Of a DNA stretch of 64,000 nt, positions 52,875-61,717 are shown in pieces. The notes under the pieces are model-generated. The model was given only the letters and a program-made list of their open reading frames with translations, was not told the DNA's origin and made no database searches. Positions within the stretch are counted from its first letter, which is position 1; the number at the start of each line of letters is the position of its first letter. The stretch spans positions 496,001 through 560,000 of the forward strand of contig CAWASG010000001.1 in NCBI GenBank assembly GCA_963784615.1, in the 5' to 3' direction. The position numbers and the translations under genes are program-made. The DNA is from UBA11403 sp963784615 (GTDB taxonomy: Bacteria > Pseudomonadota > Gammaproteobacteria > Legionellales > Legionellaceae).

Positions 52875-53093
52875 CTAAGATGAGTTCTCGTTTGTAGGAG
52901 GCTCCCCCCAGCAGACCACATCTGCCATTGAAGCATAAAATTCGTCTTCGACCTTTTGATGATGACGCTTTAACTGGGCGAGATAAATGCATTCCAATGT
53001 GGCAACAAGGTCACCAAGAAAATTTACTAAGACATGTGCGGCCTCGTCGGACATTGACTCCGGTAATAGAGCTTCTAACATCATGTCACGCAT
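52875..53093 (-). CDS. Small accessory ORF of the IS21 element, 72 residues
   Basis: This is the last gene of the element, overlapping the istB stop by 8 nt. The product MRDMMLEALLPESMSDEAAH continues with a helical, acidic-to-neutral sequence (VLVNFLGDLVATLECIYLAQ) and ends PPTNENSS. I recognise no domain. Tight overlap and position between istB and the element end support it as a true passenger. Function unknown. Confidence 0.55.
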   Translation of the reverse strand: MRDMMLEALLPESMSDEAAHVLVNFLGDLVATLECIYLAQLKRHHQKVEDEFYASMADVVCWGEPPTNENSS

Positions 53094-53907
53094 GATTGTT
53101 TACCTCATCTGTAGCTGTTTTTTGGGCATTTTTTCGCTTTGTACTGCGCTCTTTATTTTTTTCCATTGCCTCCTTCAACCGAAACGAGTCGCCTTCGATC
53201 ATTAAAATTTCAGAGTGATGAAGCAGCCGATCAACGATCGAAACAACGCAAGTTGCGTTGGGAAAGGTTTCGCGCCAGTCTGCAATGGGTTTGTTGGTCG
53301 TTATGCACGTTGATTTTTTTTCATAACGTTGGGAAACGACCTCGAATAACAAATCGGCATGTCGATTGGAGTAAGAAAGATACCCAACCTCGTCCACGAC
53401 TAAAAGAGAAGGTTGCGTGTAATATTTTATCCGGCGACGTAACGCGCTATCACTATCCAGCTCAGCCAACTCATTCAACATGGCTGCCGCCGTTGTGAAC
53501 AATGCCGTACCCCCTTGAAGCACAACTTGAGATGCGATATTTGAGACAATCATGGTTTTGCCAACCCCGTTTGGACCGCACAGAATCAGGTTGCTGGCTC
53601 CCGCCATAAAATCCAGTAGCATCCATTGCTCAATGACCGTGCGGTCACATTGCTTTGGCCAGTTCCAATCGAACTCACTCATCGGTTTGAAACGACCAAT
53701 GCGTGCTTTGCGCAGACGGCCATCAAGGCTGCGTTGCGAGCGATGGCGTTCTTCCCAGGTAACAAACCGCTCAAGCCAGAAAGCGCCTTCTTCATTAATG
53801 CTGTCCTGGTGACTGATAACGCCATGAAGCTTTTGTGCTGTCGCACGGTTTAATAATAATTCGGTTAACATAATACGATTACTCCTCTGTTGATGTGGTT
53901 GAATCAA
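53086..53907 (-). CDS. istB: IstB-like ATPase of IS21 family
   Basis: The 273-residue AAA+ ATPase has Walker A LCGPNGVGKTMIVSN near residue 110, Walker B SLLVVDEVGYLSY near 170 and the sensor segment STCITTNKPIADWRETFPNA, typical of IstB/DnaC-like helper proteins. It assembles on target DNA and delivers the IstA-bound element ends. It overlaps istA by 29 nt. The C-terminal basic tail (EKNKERSTKRKNAQKTATD) is a bit longer than usual. Confidence 0.93.
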   Translation of the reverse strand: MIQPHQQRSNRIMLTELLLNRATAQKLHGVISHQDSINEEGAFWLERFVTWEERHRSQRSLDGRLRKARIGRFKPMSEFDWNWPKQCDRTVIEQWMLLDFMAGASNLILCGPNGVGKTMIVSNIASQVVLQGGTALFTTAAAMLNELAELDSDSALRRRIKYYTQPSLLVVDEVGYLSYSNRHADLLFEVVSQRYEKKSTCITTNKPIADWRETFPNATCVVSIVDRLLHHSEILMIEGDSFRLKEAMEKNKERSTKRKNAQKTATDEVNNHA

Positions 53908-55378
53908 GCACGCTGTACTGGTTTAATGAGTGTGGTTTTATAATCATCCCGGTGACACGTTTGTCCTTGGACAGAGCGAACGTCACCAAGGGTGCCTCGA
54001 CACGTTCATCAAGTATCTTTTGCAAAATAATTCGAACGGAATTTGGGTGTGGTGATTCTTTCACAAGGGCTTCAGCCATCGCTTTTTCCAATAAACTGGC
54101 ACCATAATCATCCAGTAGTGACGTCAGCTGGTTGGTTATTGATGTCAATGGATATCCACGAACCGCGGCCATCTTCAGAAACTCTCGCGCGCAGTCAATC
54201 GTCATCGTGAGCCTGTCCTGTCCCCGATGCTGTCGCGCGTTTCGTTTACGCTCAGCCAGTGTTTTAATATGCTCCTCGCATTCGATTTGTTTCGCTTTAT
54301 CATAGCTTCGCACGTGTTTTGCAATCACAGTGACGCCATCCAAAATACTGACGAAATCGAGTGTTGCATGAACCGTGAGTGCTTGCCGGACATGGGTGTG
54401 AGGCACTGAATAATCATTCAAGTCGAATCTAGCGTAGGGCGTTTTGCCAACAGAAACTGTCTCGACTTCGTTGCAGGGATAGGGGTTATCAGGCAGTGGA
54501 ATCAAGCGTGGCTGTTCATCCAGGAAAATCTCGTGAACCGTTTTGCTTTTATCCTCTGGACAAGGCCGGTTCGATGCCTGATTATCACACCAGGTAAGCG
54601 CTTGCTGATTGAGATCGGCAAGACTTTTATACTGGCGGCCTGCAAAAAAATTGTCCCGTATATAACGAATAGACCTCTCAACCTTCCCTTTTTCATTTCC
54701 TCGATAGACCGCACAGGGCCTGGGTTCGAAACGATAATGAGCTGCAAAATCCAATAGCACAGGGTTAAATCGAATAGCATCGCCTTTCCTATCAAGTACT
54801 GCGCTTTTGAGATTGTCGTAGAGCGCGACACGAGGGATCCCAGAATAGTAGTTAAAGGCCAGTTCATGGCCACGTAGAAAATTTTCAGTTCGAGCGTTCA
54901 AGTAAAAATGCAGGAAAACTTTTCTCGAGTAACTCAAAACCATGACAAATGCCATCAGTGGTCGTTTAGCCGCGCCAATGGTTATGTGCCCAAAATGACC
55001 CCAGTCGACTTGTGCTTGCTCGCCGGCTAATGTTCTTAATCGAAGAAACGCTTCAGCGGGTGTCTTTGGCCTATAGAATGAGATGAGTTGACGAAAGTGA
55101 TCGGGGCCACCGGGATATCCACGCTCAACGGCCATCCCATACAGGCGACTCGCAGTGAGATTAGGAAAGCGCTTTAATTGTTCGAGGAGAAAGGATAAAA
55201 ATGGATCAATGATTGACTGTTCAACGAGGATTTTATTTTTATCAACCCCCGTGTGAGATAATACACGTTTAACAGTTGAATGATGCACGCCAAGTTGGGA
55301 CGCAATCGTCCCCACACGCCACTTTTCAACGTGATGATAACGTAAAATATTTGCTCTTAATTCCTGGGAAATCGCCAT
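53879..55378 (-). CDS. istA: IstA-like transposase of IS21 family
   Basis: The 499-residue transposase has an N-terminal helix-turn-helix (VGTIASQLGVHHSTVKRVL, about 20-40) and an rve core at about 115-290. Catalytic residues: D in AQVDWGHFG, D in ALYDNLKSAVLD and E in GNEKGKVERSIRYIRDNF. A C-terminal barrel and coiled region follow, with VGKTPYARFDLNDYSVP characteristic of IstA. It cuts the TGT-type ends. An upstream Zn-motif ORF starts 26 nt before it, and istB overlaps its end. Confidence 0.94.
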   Translation of the reverse strand: MAISQELRANILRYHHVEKWRVGTIASQLGVHHSTVKRVLSHTGVDKNKILVEQSIIDPFLSFLLEQLKRFPNLTASRLYGMAVERGYPGGPDHFRQLISFYRPKTPAEAFLRLRTLAGEQAQVDWGHFGHITIGAAKRPLMAFVMVLSYSRKVFLHFYLNARTENFLRGHELAFNYYSGIPRVALYDNLKSAVLDRKGDAIRFNPVLLDFAAHYRFEPRPCAVYRGNEKGKVERSIRYIRDNFFAGRQYKSLADLNQQALTWCDNQASNRPCPEDKSKTVHEIFLDEQPRLIPLPDNPYPCNEVETVSVGKTPYARFDLNDYSVPHTHVRQALTVHATLDFVSILDGVTVIAKHVRSYDKAKQIECEEHIKTLAERKRNARQHRGQDRLTMTIDCAREFLKMAAVRGYPLTSITNQLTSLLDDYGASLLEKAMAEALVKESPHPNSVRIILQKILDERVEAPLVTFALSKDKRVTGMIIKPHSLNQYSVLDSTTSTEE

Positions 55379-55403
55379 GATTCCTCCTTATGTTCGTTAA
55401 TGT

Positions 55404-55844
55404 TCAAGGTGCTTGAGGTGAAGCTTTGGATCCGGGCGATGCGTGAGAGCGTCTTCGTCTCAAAAAATCATTACGGATCCAGTCAGATACAGGTTTTTCA
55501 CAAAAGCAGCAGGCTAATGCCAATTTTTTGTGTCCTCTTTCTGTCTTTTTAGGCTTATTTTCAAGCGAACTCATTGAAGCATGTTGGAGCATTGGAGGTG
55601 AACCCTGATGCGTCACTATTTCGTTCTGGCGCATACGGTAACGGGCTTGGCGTGCAGCATGATTTCGTTTTCCATTGAAGGTTCTTTGATAACGCATCCC
55701 GGCTAATTTCATTGATTTTTTTCGCGCAAAGACCGCGCAAACGGTGCCACAATAAATTTGCCCACGATCGCACTTAGAGCAGACTATAGACTGTGTATGA
55801 CAGAGAGCGCATTGAAATAGTCTTGGAGTGTGTTTCATAAGCAA
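55404..55844 (-). CDS. Zinc-finger accessory protein of the IS21 element
   Basis: The 146-residue protein has an N-terminal cysteine cluster (FQCALCHTQSIVCSKCDRGQ and YCGTVCAVFARKK, about 11-40) that resembles a small zinc-binding ribbon, a basic middle (RHAARQARYRMRQN-like) and a second pair of cysteines ACCFCEKPVS near residue 112. It is the first gene of the element, 26 nt before istA. Proteins of this kind accompany some IS21-family elements; the role is not known to me, probably DNA binding. It is reminiscent of the zinc protein of the other transposon in this window, but without clear sequence relation. Confidence 0.65.
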   Translation of the reverse strand: MLMKHTPRLFQCALCHTQSIVCSKCDRGQIYCGTVCAVFARKKSMKLAGMRYQRTFNGKRNHAARQARYRMRQNEIVTHQGSPPMLQHASMSSLENKPKKTERGHKKLALACCFCEKPVSDWIRNDFLRRRRSHASPGSKASPQAP

Positions 55845-56105
55845 TCCTTTGCTTAATGAAACCTGGAAATTATGTGATCTCGTGATATGCTTTATATCAA
55901 GGGACTGGGGACGTTTGGTATCGTAGGGACGGGAAAATCACTAACGATACCAAACGGGTTTCATTAGTCCCTTAATTTTAGATTAATTTATCGAATTGTT
56001 CTTTCTTTGATCTATTTTGATGTTCATCGGATGAGATGGGATTTTTGAGGGATACTATCTGCCTGCGCCATTTATTAGCGGGTTCTTAGCCCCGTCTACA
56101 CCAAA

Positions 56106-56688
56106 TAAGGAGGGTTGTTTGGCCTGTGTTTCCAATGTGGAAAACATCATTACAGAATCTATCGATGGAGCCATCCGAATTCAAGAAATTATTAACATGT
56201 TTAACCGTTTTGGCCATGTTGATAACGAAGCCACCATTCCAGTGAATATTCATGACATATTAAACAGCGCGATTAATATGGCGAAGATACAAGTGAAACA
56301 TCACATTACGTTTGAAAAAAAATTCGAGCAATATCAACCGATTATCATTGGAGAAAATAACAAATTACATCAAGTGTTTCTCAATTTAATTATCAATGCC
56401 ATACAATCCTTCCCCAATGACAAAGATAAACCAGGTGTTATTACAATTATGACCGTCAAAGAAAACAGCTCGTTTCGTATTGACATTCAGGACACAGGAA
56501 TGGGTATTCCTCCCGAATTAATATCACGTATATTTGAACCCTTTTTCAGCACAAAAGGTGTCGATGAAGGGACAGGATTAGGTCTTTCCATCTCACAAGA
56601 CATTTTAAAGGCCTACGGTGGAACAATAACTGTGCAAAGCATTCTGGGAAAAGGAACGACATTTAGTGTGCATTTACCTATTCACTAA
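56106..56688 (+). pseudogene. Membrane PAS histidine kinase, 3' part (ATPase domain)
   Basis: The frame continues the kinase from 52784 after the IS21 element. It holds the second HisKA helix (ENIITESIDGAIRIQEII) and a complete HATPase domain: N-box HQVFLNLIINAIQSF, G1 IQDTGMGIPPE, F-box IFEPFFST and G2 DEGTGLGLSIS. A start at TTG (56119) exists but has no transmembrane or dimerisation part, so this piece is unlikely to signal alone. No response regulator gene is adjacent; the partner must lie elsewhere. Confidence 0.88.
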
Positions 56689-56718
56689 TGCATAAATTTA
56701 ATCAAAGTATGATCTTGC

Positions 56719-56930
56719 GGCCTCAGTCATCGTTTCGCCAGAACGCTTACGTCTTCGCTCCGAATGAACTTCACGATTTGTGCCATGTTGTATCAGGCGT
56801 CGTTGCGAGGTACGAAGCAATCCAGGGTTCGAAGCTTTGTTCCCTGGATTGCTTCGTGCCTCGCAACGACGCGACCTACAAGTTCATTTCAGCTGTTGGT
56901 ACCGAAGGTACTTGGGCGCTCGCAACTGTT
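56719..56930. repeat. Palindromic element, family B, after the kinase gene
   Basis: The left end GGCCTCAGTCATCGTTTCGC is the same as in the copy at 22708. The core GTCGTTGCGAGGTACGAAGC has a full complement at 56845-56865. The right side (AAGTTCATTTCAGCTGTTGG) matches the corresponding side of the copy in the PKS gene, not the right end of the 22.7-kb copy. This shows that two versions of the right end exist. Confidence 0.75.
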
Positions 56931-56964
56931 AAGCTCAACCTTTTAATCCTTCGATTTTTAAGAA

Positions 56965-57825
56965 TCAGTCTACTTTTACAGGAAGAACACCTGCCATTTC
57001 ACTGATAATATTAATAAGTTGTGAACCATTTGGAATCACAATTTTTGCATTGTTTTGTAATGATTTTTCAACAGATTCCAATTTTCTGAGTACCTGAGCA
57101 TTGCCAATAAAATATTTCTCTGCTGCTTCATTAACAGTTTTAATGGCTTGTGCTTCGCCTTCAGCCTCAAGGATACGCGCTTGTTTGATGCCTTCAGCTC
57201 GTTTTATTTCAGCTCTTTTCTGACCATCAGCCGCTGTTTCAGTGGCAGTAGCAAAATCTATCGCTGCTATTTTTTCATTTTCTGCTTTTACCACTTTATT
57301 CATTGTTTCTTGAACATCTTTGGGTGGGTTGATTTCTTTCAGTTCAGCACGCACGATATCCAAACCCCAGTTGTTTGTTTCAGTCGCGAGCGTTTTTAAA
57401 AGTTCAGCATTAATTTTATTGCGTTCACTATTTGCAGCTTTCAGAGACATCGTTCCAATAATATTTCGAAGCGTTGTCCTTGTGAGATTAACGATTTGAT
57501 TTGCATAGTCATTGGCATTGTAAATTGCATTTTTGACATCATTCTCCGTTGCCCTTACCTTATAATATATTTGAGCGTCGACAATGGCATTTAAGTTATC
57601 ATTTGTAATGATTTCTTGCGGCTCTGCTTCCACCAGCATTTCGGTGATATTGACGCGATACAAATTTTCAATCACGGGAAAAATCCAGTTAAAGCCTGGA
57701 GTAGCAAATCGGTTATATTTTCCAAGTAATTCTATAAGACCTCGTTCGGTAGGACGTAATATCCGTATTCCTGAAATTCCAATGATCAATGCAAAAACCA
57801 AGACTATGATTAAACCGAAAACCAT
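56965..57825 (-). CDS. SPFH/Band 7 membrane protein (stomatin-like)
   Basis: The 286-residue protein has one N-terminal membrane segment (VFGLIIVLVFALIIGISGI), a Band 7/SPFH domain (about 20-190: LRPTERGLIELLGKYNRFATPG, here cut to RPTERGLIELLGKYNRF, and PQEIITNDNLNAIVDAQIYY), a coiled coil rich in Ala, Glu and Lys (about 190-245, ATETAADGQKRAEIKRAEGI) and a short C-terminal hydrophobic end. Such proteins form large ring-shaped scaffolds on the inner membrane and often regulate FtsH-type proteases. The usual NfeD partner gene is not adjacent. The gene is a single unit. Confidence 0.9.
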   Translation of the reverse strand: MVFGLIIVLVFALIIGISGIRILRPTERGLIELLGKYNRFATPGFNWIFPVIENLYRVNITEMLVEAEPQEIITNDNLNAIVDAQIYYKVRATENDVKNAIYNANDYANQIVNLTRTTLRNIIGTMSLKAANSERNKINAELLKTLATETNNWGLDIVRAELKEINPPKDVQETMNKVVKAENEKIAAIDFATATETAADGQKRAEIKRAEGIKQARILEAEGEAQAIKTVNEAAEKYFIGNAQVLRKLESVEKSLQNNAKIVIPNGSQLINIISEMAGVLPVKVD

Positions 57826-57997
57826 TTGAGTACTCCTTTTTATTATGTGATAACTTCATTTTGATATTCTACTTTCATTTTAAAGACGATGGTTCCGGAT
57901 TAGTACCATTTCATTTAGTTTTGACCGACTCGTCTTTGAGAGCGAAGCGATTCGAAGCAACAATTCGCGACGTAAAACCTAAGCTAGCAAAGGCATG

Positions 57998-58116
57998 CCT
58001 TCTCCCGCTGGCGGGAGAAGGTGCCCGACAGGGCGGATGAGGGTGGATCAAACGATTGTGGCTTGATCTACCCTCACCCGCCCTGTCGGGCACCCTCTCC
58101 CATCAATGGGAGAGGG
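57998..58116. repeat. Composite palindrome (about 119 bp)
   Basis: Arms AAGGTGCCCGACAGGGCGG and CCGCCCTGTCGGGCACC pair over about 30 bp. They are flanked by two small hairpins, CTTCTCCCGC/GCGGGAGAAG on the left and CCTCTCCCAT/ATGGGAGAGG on the right. It fills the gap of about 400 bp between two minus-strand genes (57826-58223), which otherwise holds nothing that I recognise. GC content is clearly above the surroundings, suggesting a mobile repeat. Confidence 0.8.
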
Positions 58117-58223
58117 CCATCCTACTGATCATGGGTTTTTACAGCGGAAATCGCTGCTCCTAACCGCTTCGCTTGCAATAACTTCGTCCACTGCTTATAT
58201 CAACAAGTCAAAGTAACGATCGT

Positions 58224-58907
58224 TTAAGCGAACATAGATGAGCCTCTAACCTTATCATCTACCTCTTTCTGTGCTACAGCAAGCCTTAGGTTTTTTGCTG
58301 CGGCTGAAACGGAAGGAGACCAGGACTCTGGTAGCACAGCTGCGGATATTGTTGTTTGTGTTTCCATTGGTTTATAACCTCGTGCGACGAATACTCTAGA
58401 CGGAGCCCGCTGCATTGCTTTGAGTTCATTTTCTTGCTGTGCCGCTATCAATGCTAAAACCTCTTCCTTCAACATTAAGGCTTGTTCGATGAGTAACTTA
58501 ACCCTCTCGCCTGTAACGATTTGAAAGCCTTTTGGCCTGGATAGGTCTACAGCAACCTGACGAGCAAGGCCAACCGCTTCTCCCGCAATTCTTGCTGCGT
58601 CTTGCTGAAAAATCATAACCGATTCTACCTTTAAAACTTGACACTTCTCCATGATTAAATTGACTAAGTTAATTATTTTTTCAATTAAATGCTGCTGCAA
58701 ATCGGGGCGGTCGGTGATTAATCGAATGTACAGCAGAGGGGTAGTGATACGATTTAAATGATAATTATGGGGAAGGGGATTAGGTACTGCTTTATGAGGA
58801 TGGAACTCAAAAAAAATTTTATCTCCAAGATCATTGATTTTCCTGGACTCACAGGCTGTCGTTTGTTTTTGCTCTATACGCGGTTGATGGCAGTGAAAAA
58901 AACGCAT
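58224..58907 (-). CDS. Hypothetical protein, 227 residues, cytosolic
   Basis: AAGGAG lies 6 bases before the ATG, so the start is well supported. Residues 1-75 are His/Pro rich and probably extended; 75-185 are predicted helices (HLIEKIINLVNLIMEKCQVL, LIEQALMLKEEVLALIAAQQ), possibly a helical bundle; the C-terminus is again extended (RGSSMFA). No signal peptide, membrane segment, cofactor motif or known domain is visible. Lineage-restricted proteins of this style are common in Legionellales, and some are secreted effectors, but no E-block-like C-terminus is clear here. Confidence 0.7.
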   Translation of the reverse strand: MRFFHCHQPRIEQKQTTACESRKINDLGDKIFFEFHPHKAVPNPLPHNYHLNRITTPLLYIRLITDRPDLQQHLIEKIINLVNLIMEKCQVLKVESVMIFQQDAARIAGEAVGLARQVAVDLSRPKGFQIVTGERVKLLIEQALMLKEEVLALIAAQQENELKAMQRAPSRVFVARGYKPMETQTTISAAVLPESWSPSVSAAAKNLRLAVAQKEVDDKVRGSSMFA

Positions 58908-58971
58908 TTAATCTCCTTTGTACTAAAAAAAACAGCAGCTACTCGGGCAAGAGCTGTTACTTACCCTAAAT

Positions 58972-59631
58972 TCACATATTAAACAACGCATAAATCCCAT
59001 GAACAGACCAAAATATAGGCCCCCCTATCAGCCATCCGATGGCACCTGTTAATAACAATGCAAATACAATAAAAATTCCATAAGGCTCTATTCTTGAATA
59101 AGATATGGCCCATTTTGGTGGCAACATACTGGCAATTACTCGGCTTCCATCAAGAGGCGGTATGGGAATTAGATTTAAATAGGCCAACACAAGATTAATC
59201 AGGATACCTGCTTGTCCAGTAAGTACCATATAAAGCGCTATCATCGACGTATTCGGCCCCAGTAATTCACCCGTCTTGATGCACGCCGCCCAAATCAATG
59301 CCATGATGAGATTGGCCATAGGGCCTGCAACAGCAACCAAAGCCATATCTCGTCTAGGGCTTCGTAATTGAAACCAATTAATTGGAACGGGTTTTGCCCA
59401 TCCAAACACAAAATGAAACCCACTTAAAACAGCAACCAGAATAGGAACCAAGACCGTCCCTACGGGATCAACGTGCCGAAATGGGTTCATACTCAAGCGA
59501 CCAAGCATTTTGGCCGTTGTATCCCCACAACGATAAGCAACCCAGGCGTGCGCGGCTTCATGTAATGTGATTGCTAATAACACGGGAACAATCCACACGG
59601 CGATTGTTTGTACAAGGCTTAACGTTGGCAT
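58972..59631 (-). CDS. Site-2 protease family (M50) intramembrane metalloprotease
   Basis: The 219-residue protein has about six membrane segments. The zinc site HEAAH lies in LLAITLHEAAHAWVAYRCGD near residue 24, and the third ligand region NLIPIPPLDGSRVIA lies near residue 150. FRHVDPVGTVLVPI and GWAKPVP are typical of the compact group-III site-2 proteases, which have no PDZ domain. It should cut membrane proteins inside the bilayer; the substrate cannot be told. The gene starts just before a MITE-like repeat (59651-59832). Confidence 0.92.
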   Translation of the reverse strand: MPTLSLVQTIAVWIVPVLLAITLHEAAHAWVAYRCGDTTAKMLGRLSMNPFRHVDPVGTVLVPILVAVLSGFHFVFGWAKPVPINWFQLRSPRRDMALVAVAGPMANLIMALIWAACIKTGELLGPNTSMIALYMVLTGQAGILINLVLAYLNLIPIPPLDGSRVIASMLPPKWAISYSRIEPYGIFIVFALLLTGAIGWLIGGPIFWSVHGIYALFNM

Positions 59632-59650
59632 AATACTCCTTAACCTTTAT

Positions 59651-59832
59651 TAGTGCCTCGTCAGCATTAAATATTGGGATGGGCATCTTATCTTGCATCC
59701 ATCTTTAAACAATTTTTCACGCAAAAATGCTCGAATTAGCCCTGCTAGTCCTGCGCTTTTTGCGTGAAAAATTATTTAAATCTGAACGCAATCTAAGCGC
59801 CCATCCCAATATTTAATGTTGACGAGGCACTA
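59651..59832. repeat. MITE-like element with 34-bp terminal inverted repeats
   Basis: Left TAGTGCCTCGTCAGCATTAA and right (read inward) TAGTGCCTCGTCAACATTAA belong to 34-bp ends that differ at one base. The interior has a second inverted pair (TTTTTCACGCAAAAA with its complement). The right end supplies the last about 13 codons and the stop of the ABC ATPase gene. TA at the outer ends could be part of a TA target duplication. Confidence 0.85.
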
Positions 59833-61625
59833 CTATTCAATAACACTTTTGTATACTCCATTTTAGGAGCACTTAAAACCGCTTCACAAGTCCCCGTTTC
59901 GATTGCCTTTCCATTGCGCATAACCAATACATCGTCTGCCATGTAGGATACCACGCTCATGTTATGGGTTATGAATAAATACGACAAGCCTAATTCGTGC
60001 TGCAATGATTTCAACAGGTTTAAAATTTGCGCTTGTACGGAAATATCAAGAGCACTGGTGGGTTCATCACAGACTAAAATATCAGGATCGGTTGCTAATG
60101 CACGGGCAATACAAATCCGTTGGCGCTGACCGCCGGAAAATTGGTGAGGATAACGGTTCAAGCTATTTATCGATAAATTAACGTGATCTAATAATTGTAT
60201 TTGACGTGCCCGAATGATTGATTTGCGCATACCTTGCGCCAGCATACCTTCAGCAAGAATATCCGCGATGGTCATGCGTGGATTCATTGATGCAAACGGA
60301 TCTTGAAATATAATTTGTACCTTTTTTCGAAAGTCTTTTAACCCGCGACCATAAAGTGATTCAATATCGACACCTTGGTAAATAATGGAACCGCTGGTAA
60401 TCGGCTGTAAACGTAGAACAGCCTTACACACTGTTGATTTACCGCACCCAGACTCCCCTACTAATGCCAACGTTTTACCGCGATGCAAGTCAAACGATAA
60501 GCCATCAACTGCTTTAAAAGGCAGCTGCTTTGGTGACAGAAGATGCTGCTGAGGATAAAAATAGACGGCCAAATCCTGTACCGACATCAATATGTCATCT
60601 TGATGATGATTGATAACCCATTGTTCTTTAATTTCCGGCAAAGTTGGCAGATGTAGACGTTCGGGATATAAATGACAACGAACCACCCTTCCGTCAGATA
60701 ATTGCTGCATTTCAGGCGCAACCGTACGACAACGGTCAAAAGCATGCGCGCAACGCGGATGAAAGCGACAACCTGATGGTCTGGCATCTAAGGTTGGAAC
60801 GCAACCTGGTATGGCTTGTAACCGCTCTCCCCGTTTTTCAAACGAAGGCAATGATGTTAATAATTGTTGCGCATACGGATGTTTAGGTTCATCAATAAAC
60901 GGCTTAACTGTTGATTCTTCAACCAATTGCCCTGCATACATCACACACACGCGATCCGCCATCACTTTAACAACCCCTAAATCGTGCGTGATAAGCAGAA
61001 TACTCATTTGATATCGGGCTTGAAGTCGCTTCAAAAGAGACAGAATTTGTGCTTGCGTTGTTGCATCCAGCGCTGTGGTGGGTTCATCGGCAATCAATAC
61101 ATCAGGCTCACCAGCCAGTGCCATCGCAATGACCACCCGTTGTTTTTGCCCACCGGAAAGCTGATGCGGATATTGCTCCAATCGATATGCAGGTTCAGAT
61201 ATGTCCACTTCAGTGAGCAGCTGAATCATCCTTTGCTGCAGGGCCGCATTCGACAGATGATTATCTTTAGATAATGATTCGGCTAACTGTTGCCCAATCG
61301 TTAAGACAGGATTTAATGACGTCATCGGCTCTTGAAAAATCATAGCCATTCGCCGGCCCCGAATCGAGCGCATTATTTTTTCGGGCAGAAGAAGCACATC
61401 ATCTTGACCGAATAAAACCTGACTGTGTTGACCGTAAGCCGCTTCCTCAGGCAAAAGGCGCATTAATGACAAAGAGGTTAATGACTTACCACATCCTGAT
61501 TCACCTAATAATGCAAGGGTTTCACCCGGGTATAAATTAAAGCTTAAATCATCCACTGCAACCAATGTTTGCTCAGGTTGTTCGAATGCAATTGCAAGAT
61601 GATTCACTTCCATAATTTCTGACAT
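59793..61625 (-). CDS. Oligopeptide-type ABC transporter, fused double ATPase (YejF-like)
   Basis: The 610-residue protein has two nucleotide-binding domains in tandem. NBD1: Walker A GESGCGKSLTSL, signature LSGGQKQR, Walker B VLIADEPTTALD. The oligopeptide-type C-terminal extension follows with CRFHPRCAHAFDRC. NBD2: GESGCGKSTVCK, FSGGQRQR, ILVCDEPTSALD. It corresponds to DppD and DppF fused. No permease or binding-protein gene is adjacent, so the partners lie elsewhere. The start is set at MSEIMEV, where AGGA is nearby. The last residues (SSTLNIGMGA) are encoded by the MITE-like repeat and are not native; both ATPase cores are unaffected. Confidence 0.9.
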   Translation of the reverse strand: MSEIMEVNHLAIAFEQPEQTLVAVDDLSFNLYPGETLALLGESGCGKSLTSLSLMRLLPEEAAYGQHSQVLFGQDDVLLLPEKIMRSIRGRRMAMIFQEPMTSLNPVLTIGQQLAESLSKDNHLSNAALQQRMIQLLTEVDISEPAYRLEQYPHQLSGGQKQRVVIAMALAGEPDVLIADEPTTALDATTQAQILSLLKRLQARYQMSILLITHDLGVVKVMADRVCVMYAGQLVEESTVKPFIDEPKHPYAQQLLTSLPSFEKRGERLQAIPGCVPTLDARPSGCRFHPRCAHAFDRCRTVAPEMQQLSDGRVVRCHLYPERLHLPTLPEIKEQWVINHHQDDILMSVQDLAVYFYPQQHLLSPKQLPFKAVDGLSFDLHRGKTLALVGESGCGKSTVCKAVLRLQPITSGSIIYQGVDIESLYGRGLKDFRKKVQIIFQDPFASMNPRMTIADILAEGMLAQGMRKSIIRARQIQLLDHVNLSINSLNRYPHQFSGGQRQRICIARALATDPDILVCDEPTSALDISVQAQILNLLKSLQHELGLSYLFITHNMSVVSYMADDVLVMRNGKAIETGTCEAVLSAPKMEYTKVLLNSSASSTLNIGMGA

Positions 61626-61717
61626 TTTAGATCGTCCTGATCGAAAATTATACTTTATCAAATAACTAGGTTATAATAAACGCGTTTTTTAACTTCATTA
61701 GATTTAGGAGCCAAGTT

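Larger units (their letters stand above)
52785..56100 (-). mobile_element. IS21-family element with four genes and 5-bp target duplication
   Basis: The 3316-bp element has 40-bp imperfect ends that both begin TGT and share ATGGCGCAGGC at their inner side (left TGTTAACGGTG, right, read inward, TGTAGACGGGG). CCAAA flanks both sides (52780-52784, 56101-56105). Genes on minus, in order: zinc-motif protein, istA, istB, small ORF. Region 55899-55973 has nested inverted repeats (CGTTTGGTATCGT with its complement, AAGGGACT with AGTCCCTT), probably the element's control region. No other gene lies in 55845-56100. Confidence 0.93.

Noticed and set aside
53895..54107. Plus-strand small frames across the IS21 genes
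   Set aside because: Antisense shadows of istA and istB without ribosome sites.
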